A stretch of DNA of 64,000 bases from assembly GCF_024169245.1 (NCBI RefSeq), contig NZ_JALJWP010000001.1, positions 992,001 to 1,056,000 on the forward strand, given 5' to 3'. Every line of letters begins with the position of its first letter. Within the stretch, counting starts at the first letter, position 1. Source of the DNA: Pseudomonas koreensis (lineage in GTDB: Bacteria; Pseudomonadota; Gammaproteobacteria; Pseudomonadales; Pseudomonadaceae). Below, one piece after another: positions 16,451-26,166 of this stretch. The notes beneath the pieces were generated by a model that was not told where the DNA came from, made no database searches, and worked only from the letters and a program-made list of their open reading frames with translations. The position numbers and the translations under genes are program-made.

Positions 16451-17800
16451 ATGTTTGCTTTCTTTCGTCCTGCCGCACATCAGGCTCCATTGCCTGAAGA
16501 AAAAATAGACAGCACCTACCGCCGACTGCGCTGGCAGATCTTCGCCGGTATCTTTATCGGCTACGCCGGTTACTACCTGCTGCGCAAGAACTTCTCCCTG
16601 GCCATGCCGTACCTGATCGATGAAGGCTACAGCCGTGGCGACCTTGGTCTGGCGATGTCGGCGATCGCCATTGCCTACGGTTTGTCGAAGTTCCTCATGG
16701 GCCTGGTGTCCGACCGTTCCAACCCGCGTTTCTTCCTGCCGTTCGGCCTGCTGGTTTCGGCCGGGGTGATGTTCATTTTCGGTTTCGCGCCGTGGGCAAC
16801 ATCCAGCGTGACGATGATGTTCATCCTCCTGTTCATCAACGGCTGGGCGCAGGGCATGGGCTGGCCGCCGAGCGGGCGAACCATGGTGCACTGGTGGTCG
16901 CAGAAGGAACGCGGCGGCGTGGTGTCGGTGTGGAACGTGGCGCATAACGTCGGCGGTGGTCTGATCGGCCCGCTGTTCCTGATCGGCATGGGCCTGTTCA
17001 ACGACTGGCACGCGGCGTTCTACGTTCCGGCAGCGGTCGCGCTGGGCGTTGCGGTGTTTGCGTTCATCACTATGCGCGACACCCCGCAATCGGTCGGTCT
17101 GCCGCCGATCGAGCAGTACAAGAACGATTACCCGGAAGGCTACGACGCCAGCCACGAAGACGAATTCAGCGCCAAGGAAATCTTCGTCAAATACGTGCTG
17201 CGCAACAAAATGCTCTGGTACATCGCCATGGCCAACGTCTTCGTCTACCTGCTGCGCTACGGCGTGCTGGACTGGGCGCCGACCTACCTGAAGGAAGCCA
17301 AGGGTTTCACCGTGGATAAAACCTCGTGGGCCTATTTCTTCTATGAGTGGGCGGGGATTCCGGGCACGCTGCTGTGCGGCTGGATGTCGGACAAGATCTT
17401 CCGTGGCAACCGTGGTCTGACCGGCATGGTGTTCATGGCCCTGGTGACTGTCGCGACCCTGGTTTACTGGCTGAATCCGGCCGGCAATCCGATGGTCGAC
17501 ATGATCGCCCTGCTGTCGATCGGTTTCCTGATCTACGGCCCGGTGATGCTGATCGGCCTGCAAGCGCTGGAACTGGCGCCGAAGAAAGCCGCCGGTACTG
17601 CAGCGGGCTTCACCGGTCTCTTCGGTTATCTGGGGGGTTCGGTCGCGGCCAGCGCGGCGATGGGCTACACCGTTGACCACTTCGGCTGGGATGGCGGTTT
17701 CGTGCTGCTGGTCGGCGCTTGCCTGCTGGCGATGGCCTTCCTTGCGCCAACGCTGTGGCACAAGCAAGTCGCCAGTCAGAGCCGTGAAGCGGTCGCCTGA
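16451..17800 (+). CDS. glpT: Glycerol-3-phosphate/phosphate antiporter
   Basis: A 449-residue inner-membrane carrier of the major facilitator superfamily, with twelve hydrophobic segments. It imports glycerol-3-phosphate in exchange for phosphate. The N-terminus has the organophosphate-antiporter run [19 protein letters not shown], with the substrate-binding Arg, and [20 protein letters not shown] follows. Length and motifs match GlpT closely. GGAG precedes the ATG. Its 3' end overlaps the convergent chaC gene by 25 bp. Confidence 0.95.
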   Translation: MFAFFRPAAHQAPLPEEKIDSTYRRLRWQIFAGIFIGYAGYYLLRKNFSLAMPYLIDEGYSRGDLGLAMSAIAIAYGLSKFLMGLVSDRSNPRFFLPFGLLVSAGVMFIFGFAPWATSSVTMMFILLFINGWAQGMGWPPSGRTMVHWWSQKERGGVVSVWNVAHNVGGGLIGPLFLIGMGLFNDWHAAFYVPAAVALGVAVFAFITMRDTPQSVGLPPIEQYKNDYPEGYDASHEDEFSAKEIFVKYVLRNKMLWYIAMANVFVYLLRYGVLDWAPTYLKEAKGFTVDKTSWAYFFYEWAGIPGTLLCGWMSDKIFRGNRGLTGMVFMALVTVATLVYWLNPAGNPMVDMIALLSIGFLIYGPVMLIGLQALELAPKKAAGTAAGFTGLFGYLGGSVAASAAMGYTVDHFGWDGGFVLLVGACLLAMAFLAPTLWHKQVASQSREAVA

Positions 17801-18444
17801 TCGCTGTGTGATTTACAGCGTTTGAGCCGCGCCTCCAGATTTCGATCCGGCATGGCGTGGCTACGCAGGGCGTGTACGGTCTGCTCGACATAATCGCGAG
17901 TGGTGCCGTACCGCCCGCTGGCGCTGGCGAACACCTGGCTGAGCACATGATCCGGCAAGTTGCCGGCGTAGCTCGGCAGGTGGCGCTCCAGAACGAATCC
18001 CAAAGCCTGCACCTGAGTGCCATCTTCGAGGCGGCAATTGAGCCAGTGCGGGCGATACGAGGGAAACGGCATCTCGCGTTTCCACAGCGCGTACAGCGCG
18101 GTATCGAGATTGTCTTCCGGCAAGCGGTAGGCAAAACCGCTGCATGAACCGCCACGATCCAGACCGAACACCAGACCGGGCATTTCCGGCGTACCACGGT
18201 GCTCGTGCGACCACAGGTACAAGCCGCGATGATAGCCATGCACGCGACCGCGCATGCGCTCAACCGCCGTGCATTCCGGCCGCCAGATCAGCGAGCCATA
18301 GGCGAACAGCCACACCGGCCCGCCCTTGTGGCGCGCCATGGTCGATTGCATGGAAGCGAGAAGTTGTTCGTGCGTCAGCTGCGGCCCAAGATCGAGCCGC
18401 GGAGGGTAAGCCAGGTTCAGAATTGCGTTTTCAATGGCGCTCAT
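17776..18444 (-). CDS. Gamma-glutamylcyclotransferase (ChaC family)
   Basis: This 222-residue cytosolic protein belongs to the ChaC-type glutathione-specific gamma-glutamylcyclotransferases, which cleave glutathione to 5-oxoproline and Cys-Gly. The binding loop [10 protein letters not shown] is near residue 48 and the catalytic-Glu region [10 protein letters not shown] near residue 135. It is convergent with glpT, the last 25 bp overlapping. The AT-rich upstream space (18445-18639) should carry its promoter. Confidence 0.92.
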   Translation of the reverse strand: MSAIENAILNLAYPPRLDLGPQLTHEQLLASMQSTMARHKGGPVWLFAYGSLIWRPECTAVERMRGRVHGYHRGLYLWSHEHRGTPEMPGLVFGLDRGGSCSGFAYRLPEDNLDTALYALWKREMPFPSYRPHWLNCRLEDGTQVQALGFVLERHLPSYAGNLPDHVLSQVFASASGRYGTTRDYVEQTVHALRSHAMPDRNLEARLKRCKSHSDQATASRL

Positions 18445-18585
18445 GGCGAATAGCGTTCAGCTCCCCGCGGGTAAAGAATTACTTAATAGAACGCACCGCT
18501 GTAACAATAAGGCACATATGTTTCGAGGCAAATTAAGTGCCATGATACTGGCAGTGATTAATTACCTGATTGATATATAACCTAG

Positions 18586-18613
18586 CGGTATTTGTGCAAT
18601 TACATAAATACCG
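18586..18613. promoter_or_regulatory. AT-rich palindrome between chaC and the flavin reductase gene
   Basis: A perfect 8-bp inverted repeat CGGTATTT / AAATACCG spans a 12-bp AT-rich spacer. It sits 26 bp past the reductase stop codon and about 140 bp upstream of chaC, inside a roughly 170-bp AT-rich island in otherwise GC-rich DNA. No T run follows either arm, so an operator is likelier than a terminator. The cognate regulator is unknown. Confidence 0.5.
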
Positions 18614-18639
18614 ATCGGCTATATACCAAGTTATAAGTA

Positions 18640-19608
18640 TCAGCCGCGCGGGGCGTAGGCGAACACGTCGGCGCGCATTTGATGCGCATCCATTCCCGCC
18701 TCGACCAGCGCGTCCAGAGTGCCGTAGACCATCGCCGGCGAACCGCTGGCATAGACGTGCAGCGGCTTCAGATCGGGGAAATCCTCGCAAACCGCCTCGT
18801 GCAACATCCCGCAGCGCCCTTCCCAGCCGCACTGGTCGCTGACCACTTTGTGCAGGAACAGATTGGGCAGCTTCAGCCATTCGTCCCAGTGCTCGATCTG
18901 GTAGAAATCTTCCGGGCGGCGCACGCCCCAGTACAGATGCACCGGATGCTTGAAACCTTCGGCGCGGCAATGTTCGATCAGGCTGTGAATCTGGCCCATG
19001 CCGGTGCCGGCGGCAATCAACACCAGTGGGCCGTCTGGCAACTCGGCAAGATGTGTATCGCCGAATGGAAGCTCGACACGCACCATGGGGTTGCGTTGCA
19101 GCTGTTCGATCAGGCTCAGCGCACTGGCTTCGCGCGCCAGCACGTGGATTTCCAGATCACGCCCGCCGTGGGGTGCCGAAGCCATGGAGAATGCGGATTT
19201 CTCGCCGCTCTCACGCTCGATCATCAAATACTGCCCGGCGTGATAACGCGGTGGCTTGCCCGCCGGTGCACGCAGACGCACGCGCCAGGTATCGCCGCCC
19301 ACCTCGCGGCACTCGATGACCTGACACGACAGGCTGCGCACCGGCAGCTCACCCAATGCGAGCACGCCATCCCACAGCAGCACGCAGTCTTCCAGCGGTT
19401 CGGCGATGCAGGTGTAGAACTCGCCGTGGTCGTGGACCTTGCCGGCCTGCTCGACGCGGCCTTCGACCAGCAGCGCGGCACACACGTGGCAATTGCCGTT
19501 GCGGCAGCTTTGCGGGCAGTCATAGCCCAGGCGCCGCGCGCCGTCGAGAATCCGCTCACCGGGTTGGATCTCGAGCACGGCTCCGGAAGGCTGCAGGGTT
19601 ACACGCAT
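18640..19608 (-). CDS. Ferredoxin-type flavin/CDP-6-deoxyglucoseen reductase-like oxidoreductase
   Basis: This 322-residue protein fuses an N-terminal plant-type [2Fe-2S] ferredoxin domain (cysteines 31, 35, 40, 43 and 67 in view) to an FNR-like FAD/NAD(P)H reductase. The FAD part has YHAGQYLMIE, and the nucleotide part has LVLIAAGTGMGQIHSLI. It is usually named after CDP-6-deoxy-delta-3,4-glucoseen reductase, but no deoxysugar genes are here. It follows ubiD with a one-base TGATG overlap, the place held by the flavin reductase fre in E. coli. A role in supplying reduced flavin or electrons near UbiD is therefore an inference. Confidence 0.9.
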   Translation of the reverse strand: MRVTLQPSGAVLEIQPGERILDGARRLGYDCPQSCRNGNCHVCAALLVEGRVEQAGKVHDHGEFYTCIAEPLEDCVLLWDGVLALGELPVRSLSCQVIECREVGGDTWRVRLRAPAGKPPRYHAGQYLMIERESGEKSAFSMASAPHGGRDLEIHVLAREASALSLIEQLQRNPMVRVELPFGDTHLAELPDGPLVLIAAGTGMGQIHSLIEHCRAEGFKHPVHLYWGVRRPEDFYQIEHWDEWLKLPNLFLHKVVSDQCGWEGRCGMLHEAVCEDFPDLKPLHVYASGSPAMVYGTLDALVEAGMDAHQMRADVFAYAPRG

Positions 19609-21074
19609 CAATCTATTCCTAACTGATTCCAGATGGCATCGATCCGTTGGGTGACGGCGTCGTCCTTGACGATCACGCGGCCCCACTCGCGGGTGGTTTC
19701 GCCCGGCCACTTGTGGGTGGCATCCAGGCCCATTTTCGAGCCCAGGCCGGAAATCGGCGAAGCGAAGTCGAGGTAGTCGATCGGCGTGTTGTCGATCATC
19801 ACCGTGTCGCGCTTGGGGTCCATGCGTGTGGTGATGGCCCAGATCACATCGTTCCAGTCGCGGGCGTTGATATCGTCGTCAGTGACGATAACGAACTTGG
19901 TGTACATGAACTGTCGCAAAAACGACCAGACACCGAGCATCACGCGCTTGGCATGCCCCGGATACGACTTCTTCATCGTCACCACGGCCATGCGGTACGA
20001 GCAGCCTTCCGGCGGCAGGTAGAAGTCGGTGATCTCCGGGAACTGCTTCTGCAGGATCGGCACGAACACTTCGTTCAGCGCCACGCCGAGAATCGCCGGC
20101 TCATCCGGCGGACGGCCGGTGTAAGTGCTGTGATAGATCGGTTTGATCCGGTGGGTGATGCGCTCGACGGTGAACACCGGGAAGCTGTCGACTTCGTTGT
20201 AGTAACCGGTGTGGTCGCCATACGGGCCTTCGTCGGCCATTTCGCCCGGATGAATCACGCCTTCAAGGATGATTTCGGCGGTGGCCGGCACTTGCAGATC
20301 GTTGCCACGGCACTTGACCAGTTCGGTGCGATTACCGCGCAACAGGCCGGCGAAAGCGTATTCGGAGAGGCTGTCCGGCACCGGCGTCACCGCACCGAGA
20401 ATCGTCGCCGGATCGGCACCAAGGGCCACGGACACCGGGAACGGCTGGCCCGGATGCTTCTCGCACCACTCACGGAAGTCGAGCGCGCCGCCACGGTGGC
20501 TGAGCCAGCGCATGATCACCTTGTTGCGGCCGATCACTTGCTGGCGGTAGATGCCGAGGTTCTGACGTTCCTTGTTCGGGCCTTTGGTGACCGTCAGGCC
20601 CCAGGTGATCAGCGGGCCCACGTCGCCGGGCCAGCAGGTCTGCACCGGCAACATCGCCAGATCGACGTCGTCGCCTTCGATGACCACTTCCTGGCACACC
20701 GCGTCTTTGACGACTTTCGGCGCCATGGAAATGATCTTGCGGAAGATCGGCAGTTTCGACCATGCGTCCTTCAAGCCCTTCGGCGGCTCCGGCTCCTTAA
20801 GGAAGGCCAGCAGCTTGCCGATTTCGCGCAATTCGCTGACCGACTCGGCGCCCATGCCCATGGCCACGCGCTCGGGGGTGCCGAACAGGTTGCCGAGCAC
20901 CGGGATGTCGTAACCGGTGGGTTTTTCGAACAGCAGCGCCGGGCCTTTGGCCCGCAACGTGCGGTCGCACACCTCAGTCATCTCCAGCACCGGCGAGACG
21001 GGAATCTGGATGCGTTTCAACTCTCCGCGCTGCTCAAGCTGCTGCACGAAATCCCGAAGATCCTTGAATTTCAT
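19608..21074 (-). CDS. ubiD: 4-hydroxy-3-polyprenylbenzoate decarboxylase
   Basis: A 488-residue prenylated-FMN-dependent decarboxylase of ubiquinone synthesis. Visible are the N-terminal [20 protein letters not shown], the prFMN-site [20 protein letters not shown] and the catalytic-loop region [17 protein letters not shown]. Near-C-terminal [20 protein letters not shown] is also typical. Length is close to E. coli UbiD. The start MKFKDL at 21074 is preferred to an upstream in-frame ATG, matching the family N-terminus. It is coupled to the downstream reductase. Confidence 0.96.
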   Translation of the reverse strand: MKFKDLRDFVQQLEQRGELKRIQIPVSPVLEMTEVCDRTLRAKGPALLFEKPTGYDIPVLGNLFGTPERVAMGMGAESVSELREIGKLLAFLKEPEPPKGLKDAWSKLPIFRKIISMAPKVVKDAVCQEVVIEGDDVDLAMLPVQTCWPGDVGPLITWGLTVTKGPNKERQNLGIYRQQVIGRNKVIMRWLSHRGGALDFREWCEKHPGQPFPVSVALGADPATILGAVTPVPDSLSEYAFAGLLRGNRTELVKCRGNDLQVPATAEIILEGVIHPGEMADEGPYGDHTGYYNEVDSFPVFTVERITHRIKPIYHSTYTGRPPDEPAILGVALNEVFVPILQKQFPEITDFYLPPEGCSYRMAVVTMKKSYPGHAKRVMLGVWSFLRQFMYTKFVIVTDDDINARDWNDVIWAITTRMDPKRDTVMIDNTPIDYLDFASPISGLGSKMGLDATHKWPGETTREWGRVIVKDDAVTQRIDAIWNQLGID

Positions 21075-21154
21075 TGACGATGGCACCCTCAAAATAGGCG
21101 TACATCCTACCTGCTCTGACGGGCAAACAGCAGCCCGTCAGTACCCGGCAGTAC

Positions 21155-23110
21155 TCATTGCGCGCCTGTGCCCAGCAATACCGGTGCAAACAGCGGGCTC
21201 AGTCTGGCGCTGCCAACGTCGGAAAGATGGTCTTCATCCTTGTACTGCGAGTGCCCGTTGACCTCGATGCTGCAGACCCCGTCGGCGCACATCATCGGCG
21301 TCGGATCGATGACATGAACACCCGGATCGGCTTCGCTCATGGACGTGAACAGGTTGCCGAGAAAATGCTGGCGCGCCAGATGCTCCTCAAGCGGACGCCC
21401 CAGACCGTCGGCGGAGCGGCCGATCCTCGCCAGACTGGTCAGGCGGTTAATGGTGCCCTTGCGTTGCAGCGGTACCTCCTTGAACAGCCAGACCTGCACA
21501 CCGGCTGCGCGCAAGGCGGCCACGCGCGCACGCAACGCAGCGGCCATGCGCTGCTCAGCCTGGGCGGTATCGTCATGGGAGTTGAGCAAGACCTTCTTGT
21601 CGCCGTCCTCCCTGCCGTAGACATACAGGCTCCAGTTGGACGCCAATACCACGTCCTTGATGCCAAGGCTGAGCACTTTGTCCATGGTCTGCTGATTGAA
21701 GTCCTTGCAGCGCTGGCGCGGCTCGTCGCTGAGAATCGGCGGACAGGCGCTCATACTGAACAGCCACACCGAACGGCCGTCGCGGCGGGCATTGCTCTCG
21801 ATGGCTGGCATCAGCGCGGCAGCATGGCTGTCACCCCAGAAAGCCTGAGTCGGTGGCGTGCCCTGTTCACCGCCGACCAGGCAGGCCTTGTCGATCGATT
21901 TGTCTTGCGTCACTACCATGCATTTCATTTGTCCGGCGCGCCACTCGCGGGCCTGGGCATATTCCAGAGCCTTGCCGCTGAGGCGCCCGGGGATACCGTC
22001 GGCCGAGCGAATCGCCGATCCGACCGCTACCAGTACAGCAATGGTCACCACTGCACCCGCGAGTATGGATCTACGTTCGCACAGCAAACGTTTTTCCCGA
22101 AATGGCAACTCGATGTAGCGCAGGCTCAGCCACGCCAGACCCACTGCCAGCGCAATCCAGGCGAGCGCCTCCAGAGGCTGGACACCGTCGATGGAAATGG
22201 CGTTGGCGTACACGTAAATCGGCCAGTGCCACAGATACAACGAATAGGACAGCAGGCCGATCCAGACCAGCGGCCGCAGACTCAACAGTCGCGCGGCCCA
22301 GCTCGGTCCCTGGGCACCCGACCAGATCAACGCGGTGGTGCCCAGAACCGGGAGCAACGCCGCCCACCCAGGAAACACCGTCGAGCGATCAAACGTGAAT
22401 ACGGCGACCAGCACTGCCGCCAGACCCGCAACGCCGACCATCTGATACAGCCACGGCCGCACGGCCTGTTTGGGCGCAGGCATTACCGCAAGCATTGCCC
22501 CGCACAATAATTCCCAGGCACGCGTCGGCAGAGAGAAAAAGGTGAATTCCGGCTTGTGCTCAATCCAGGCGATGTTCAGGCCGAAGGAAACCAGCAGCAT
22601 TGCCAGCAGGATCCAGCGCCAGTGTCTGAAATAGCGAACCAGCACCGCCATCAGTAACGGGAAAAAGATGTAGTACTGCTCTTCAACCGCCAGCGACCAG
22701 GTGTGCAACAACGGTTTCAGGTCGGAGGCTGGCTGAAAATAGCCGTCCTCGCGCATGAACAGAATATTGGAGATGAACAGCGACTGATAACGCACCGTTC
22801 TGCCCAGCTCGGAAAAATCCTTCGCCGTCAGCAGCAGCCAGCCCAGCGCCAGCGTCACCAGCATGACCACCGTCAAGGCGGGAATAATGCGGCGGGCACG
22901 GCGCGCCCAGAAATCGACAAAACTGAAGCGCTGGGCGCTGATTTCGCGAAACAGGATCGAGGTGATCAGAAACCCGGAGATGACGAAGAAAACATCCACG
23001 CCGACAAAGCCGCCGCTGAATGTATTGAACCCGAAATGAAACAGTACGACGGGAAGAACCGCGAGCGCGCGTAAACCGTCGATATCACGGCGATTGCCAA
23101 ACGTGTGCAT
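21155..23110 (-). CDS. OafA/YrhL-type acyltransferase with SGNH domain
   Basis: A 651-residue membrane protein that transfers acetyl or other acyl groups to surface polysaccharide, such as O-antigen. The N-terminal acyltransferase-3 domain (about 1-340) has ten or so hydrophobic segments, starts with RRDIDGLRALAVLPVVLFHF, and contains HTWSLAVEEQYY (136-147). The C-terminal SGNH domain has the nucleophile block GDSHAAALMP and the DEDHLSDVGSARL block with the catalytic Asp/His. No other polysaccharide genes are adjacent, so the acceptor is unknown. Confidence 0.93.
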   Translation of the reverse strand: MHTFGNRRDIDGLRALAVLPVVLFHFGFNTFSGGFVGVDVFFVISGFLITSILFREISAQRFSFVDFWARRARRIIPALTVVMLVTLALGWLLLTAKDFSELGRTVRYQSLFISNILFMREDGYFQPASDLKPLLHTWSLAVEEQYYIFFPLLMAVLVRYFRHWRWILLAMLLVSFGLNIAWIEHKPEFTFFSLPTRAWELLCGAMLAVMPAPKQAVRPWLYQMVGVAGLAAVLVAVFTFDRSTVFPGWAALLPVLGTTALIWSGAQGPSWAARLLSLRPLVWIGLLSYSLYLWHWPIYVYANAISIDGVQPLEALAWIALAVGLAWLSLRYIELPFREKRLLCERRSILAGAVVTIAVLVAVGSAIRSADGIPGRLSGKALEYAQAREWRAGQMKCMVVTQDKSIDKACLVGGEQGTPPTQAFWGDSHAAALMPAIESNARRDGRSVWLFSMSACPPILSDEPRQRCKDFNQQTMDKVLSLGIKDVVLASNWSLYVYGREDGDKKVLLNSHDDTAQAEQRMAAALRARVAALRAAGVQVWLFKEVPLQRKGTINRLTSLARIGRSADGLGRPLEEHLARQHFLGNLFTSMSEADPGVHVIDPTPMMCADGVCSIEVNGHSQYKDEDHLSDVGSARLSPLFAPVLLGTGAQ

Positions 23111-23202
23111 GAAAAACCTTACCTGTTCTGGATACAGAATCCTTGAAGGCGCGACGTTAGCAGCCGCGCAAACTTCAATCCAGATACAAAGAAATCGCGG
23201 GC

Positions 23203-23235
23203 AAAAAAAAGCGCCCCTCGCGGGACGCCTTTTTT
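23203..23235 (-). terminator. Intrinsic terminator after rho
   Basis: On the minus strand a GGCGTCCC / GGGGCGC stem with a GCGA loop is followed by a run of eight T. It lies 15 bp past the rho stop codon. Confidence 0.85.
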
Positions 23236-23249
23236 AACAGCGCAGAATA

Positions 23250-24509
23250 TTACTTGCGCTTCATCGACAAGAAGAACTCGTCGTTGGTCTTGGTCGTTTT
23301 CAGCTTGTCGACCAGGAACTCGATGGCGGCGACTTCGTCCATCGGGTGCAGCAGCTTGCGCAGGATCCACATGCGCTGCAGTTCGTCGTCGGCGGTCAGC
23401 AACTCTTCGCGGCGGGTGCCGGAACGGTTGATGTTGATGGCCGGGAACACACGCTTCTCGGCGATCTTGCGATCCAGAGGCAATTCCATGTTGCCGGTAC
23501 CCTTGAACTCTTCGTAGATCACTTCGTCCATCTTCGAGCCGGTTTCAACCAGCGCGGTGGCGATAATGGTCAGCGAGCCGCCTTCTTCGATGTTACGCGC
23601 GGCACCGAAGAAACGCTTCGGCTTCTCCAGGGCGTGGGCATCGACACCACCGGTCAGCACCTTGCCGGAGCTCGGGATCACAGTATTGTAGGCACGGGCC
23701 AGGCGGGTGATGGAGTCGAGCAGGATCACCACGTCTTTCTTGTGCTCGACCAGGCGTTTGGCCTTCTCGATCACCATTTCAGCGACCTGCACGTGACGGG
23801 TCGGCGGCTCGTCGAAGGTCGAGGCAACCACTTCGCCGCGCACGGTGCGCTGCATTTCGGTCACTTCTTCCGGACGCTCGTCGATCAACAGCACGATCAG
23901 GTGAACTTCAGGATTGTTACGGGCGATGTTCGCTGCGATGTTCTGCAGCATGATCGTTTTACCGGCTTTCGGCGGTGCGACGATCAGACCACGCTGGCCT
24001 TTGCCGATCGGTGCACACAGGTCGATCACGCGACCGGTGAGGTCTTCGGTGGAACCGTTACCGGCTTCCATCTTCATGCGCACGGTCGGAAACAGCGGAG
24101 TCAGGTTCTCGAAGAGAATCTTGTTTTTCGCGTTCTCCGGACGATCGAAGTTGATCGTGTCGACCTTGAGCAGGGCGAAATACCGCTCGCCTTCCTTCGG
24201 AGGGCGGATCTTGCCAACGATGGTGTCACCGGTGCGCAAGTTGAAGCGGCGGATCTGGCTCGGCGAGACGTAGATGTCGTCAGGGCCGGCGAGGTAGGAA
24301 GCGTCTGCGGAGCGCAGGAAGCCGAAGCCGTCCTGGAGAATCTCCAGCACGCCATCACCGGAGATTTCCTCGCCGCTTTTCGCGTGCTTTTTCAGCAGGG
24401 AGAAAATCACGTCCTGCTTGCGCGAACGGGCCATATTTTCTATGCCCATCTGTTCGGCCAATTCGAGCAGTTCGGTAATCGGCTTTTGCTTGAGTTCAGT
24501 CAGATTCAT
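23250..24509 (-). CDS. rho: Transcription termination factor Rho
   Basis: A 419-residue hexameric RNA-dependent ATPase that ends transcription at unstructured C-rich sites. The N-terminal helix bundle and cold-shock RNA-binding fold ([16 protein letters not shown]) precede Walker A PPKAGKT (179-185) and the Q/R-loop domain. The length is the same as in E. coli. It lies 246 bp downstream of trxA with a terminator between, so it has its own promoter and a leader of up to about 200 nt. I found no convincing RhoL-like leader peptide there. Confidence 0.98.
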   Translation of the reverse strand: MNLTELKQKPITELLELAEQMGIENMARSRKQDVIFSLLKKHAKSGEEISGDGVLEILQDGFGFLRSADASYLAGPDDIYVSPSQIRRFNLRTGDTIVGKIRPPKEGERYFALLKVDTINFDRPENAKNKILFENLTPLFPTVRMKMEAGNGSTEDLTGRVIDLCAPIGKGQRGLIVAPPKAGKTIMLQNIAANIARNNPEVHLIVLLIDERPEEVTEMQRTVRGEVVASTFDEPPTRHVQVAEMVIEKAKRLVEHKKDVVILLDSITRLARAYNTVIPSSGKVLTGGVDAHALEKPKRFFGAARNIEEGGSLTIIATALVETGSKMDEVIYEEFKGTGNMELPLDRKIAEKRVFPAININRSGTRREELLTADDELQRMWILRKLLHPMDEVAAIEFLVDKLKTTKTNDEFFLSMKRK

Positions 24510-24706
24510 ATAGGAATGACGTAATCATTTATGGAGGGGGGAAATTAAGCTTTTGGCTTAATGAGGCCGCGCCGCGGAGAAGGCGACAGGATCGCGAACT
24601 AATTCGAAAAGGAGTGCGTCGGCGACGGCTAGCAGGGGGCATTGGAGAAACCAGTGCGGGGCCGAATGTACCACCTGAGTTTCGGAGCGTCTAGCCCTGA
24701 ATACGC

Positions 24707-24737
24707 AAAAAGCCCCGCAATTTGCGGGGCTTTTTTT
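24707..24737 (-). terminator. Intrinsic terminator after trxA
   Basis: The stem GCCCCGCAA / TTGCGGGGC is bordered by AAAAA and TTTTTTT, so it can act in both directions. It ends the trxA transcript before the rho leader. Confidence 0.92.
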
Positions 24738-24755
24738 AGCGTTTTACTGTGACGC

Positions 24756-25085
24756 TCAGATGTTGGCGTCGAGGAAAGCCGCCAGTTGCGACTTCGACAG
24801 TGCGCCGACCTTGGTCGCTTCAACGTTGCCGTTCTTGAACAGCATCAGCGTCGGGATACCACGCACGCCATGCTTGGCCGGGGTTTGCTGGTTTTCGTCG
24901 ATGTTCAGTTTGGCGACGGTCAGCTTGCCTTTGTAAGTCTCGGCAATCTCGTCCAGAACCGGTGCGATCATTTTGCAAGGGCCGCACCATTCAGCCCAGT
25001 AGTCGACCAGGACAGCGCCTTCGGCCTTGAGTACGTCGGCTTCGAAGCTAGCGTCGCTAACGTGTTTGATCAGATCGCTGCTCAT
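24756..25085 (-). CDS. trxA: Thioredoxin 1
   Basis: A 109-residue cytosolic disulfide reductase, recycled by thioredoxin reductase. The active site WCGPCK places the redox cysteines at 34 and 37, and the cis-proline region [11 protein letters not shown] is present. Length is normal. It has its own terminator and lies upstream of rho, the order seen in other gammaproteobacteria. GGAG lies upstream of the ATG. Confidence 0.98.
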   Translation of the reverse strand: MSSDLIKHVSDASFEADVLKAEGAVLVDYWAEWCGPCKMIAPVLDEIAETYKGKLTVAKLNIDENQQTPAKHGVRGIPTLMLFKNGNVEATKVGALSKSQLAAFLDANI

Positions 25086-25205
25086 GGAATTCTCCAGGTT
25101 GTAAGCAAAAAAACGTGGCCCATCATAGCCGCCCTTCCCTTGTTCAGGAAGCCGCAGATGATTGAGTGTTGCTATGGCCCCTGATGAGTTTGGGTATAGC
25201 TCAAG

Positions 25206-25910
25206 TCACGCCGTGGCGGGAGCGATGAAGGCGATTCCGGTGCGCAGGGCGGCGTTGCGCACGTGTTCCTGCATGGCTTTCTGTGCAGCCCCCGATGCGC
25301 GGCGGGCCAGGGCGCGGAGGATCTTGCGGTGTTCCTGCCAGGTTTCCATGGCGCGCTCGGCGCGGATGAACGGCAGTTTCTGGCTCTCGAGGAAGATCTC
25401 GGCGCTGGCGGTGAGGATGCTCAGCATCGCCTGATTGCCGCTGGCCAGCAGGATGCGCCGGTGAAAATCGAAGTCAAGTTTCGCCGCCGCTTCGAAGTCG
25501 CCGCCGCGCAATTGCTCGCGCATCGCCGCGACATTGTCTTCCAGCGCATCCAGATCAAACGTGCTCAAGGTTGTCGCGGCGAGCCCGGCGGCAAAGCCCT
25601 CCAGCGCGTAGCGCAACTGGAAGATGTCCAGCGGCGAGGCCTGCGCCGCGAATGGCCAGCCCGGCGCTTCGCCGCGCGACAATTCGATCGGCGACTGCAC
25701 GAACACGCCCTTGCCCGGCTGAATGCTGACCACGCCCAGTGCACTGAGCGACGACAGCGCTTCACGCAACGATGCCCGGCTGACGCCCAGTTGCAGCGCC
25801 AGATCCCGTTGCGAAGGCAAGGCATCGCCGGCGCCGAAGCTCTGTTCGGTGATCAGTTTGCGGATCGCTTGCAGCGCCACTTCGGGTACGGCGCGGGAGA
25901 TCGAATTCAT
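25206..25910 (-). CDS. FadR/GntR family transcriptional regulator
   Basis: This 234-residue repressor-type protein has an N-terminal winged helix (ALPSQRDLALQLGVSRASLR, about 30-49) and a C-terminal helical FCD ligand domain with metal-site residues such as DFHRRILLASGNQ. It is divergent from the amino-acid ABC transporter at 26167 and probably controls it. The ATG at 25908 (MNSISRAVPE) starts at the conserved N-terminus; an upstream frame adds unrelated residues. A 15-bp palindrome in the shared promoter is a likely operator. Confidence 0.9.
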   Translation of the reverse strand: MNSISRAVPEVALQAIRKLITEQSFGAGDALPSQRDLALQLGVSRASLREALSSLSALGVVSIQPGKGVFVQSPIELSRGEAPGWPFAAQASPLDIFQLRYALEGFAAGLAATTLSTFDLDALEDNVAAMREQLRGGDFEAAAKLDFDFHRRILLASGNQAMLSILTASAEIFLESQKLPFIRAERAMETWQEHRKILRALARRASGAAQKAMQEHVRNAALRTGIAFIAPATA

Positions 25911-26037
25911 GATGTGCGGACGCGTCAGGGCCAAGGTGCGGCTAGTTGTAAAGCTATTCGCCGAGTCCGGCAAGTCGTGCCCCAGCGGGGTTCGGCGCGT
26001 GCAGCCGATGCGCCATCGCAGTGCGAAAACCGGGTTG

Positions 26038-26052
26038 ACTGTTCAGACCAGT
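26038..26052. promoter_or_regulatory. Candidate GntR operator
   Basis: ACTGTTCAGACCAGT is a 15-bp palindrome with six of seven base pairs matched around a central A. It lies in the 256-bp divergent space, about 115 bp upstream of the transporter gene and 128 bp upstream of the regulator. Its size and GT/AC core fit FadR-subfamily operators (TNGTNNNACNA) with one mismatch. Confidence 0.42.
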
Positions 26053-26166
26053 AAGACCGAACCAAGCCGCTGATGCCGCGGCCTGCCGGGGCGAAATCCG
26101 CCTCTTGGCACGGCCCATGCTCTGTCCGATCGCAGAAATCACTTCCCGCCGATCCGGAGATAGTCC

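Noticed and set aside
24510..24706. RhoL-type leader peptide before rho
   Set aside because: No short frame with a ribosome site and plausible composition was found; a small ATTAAGC/GCTTAAT palindrome at 24543-24561 is all that stands out.
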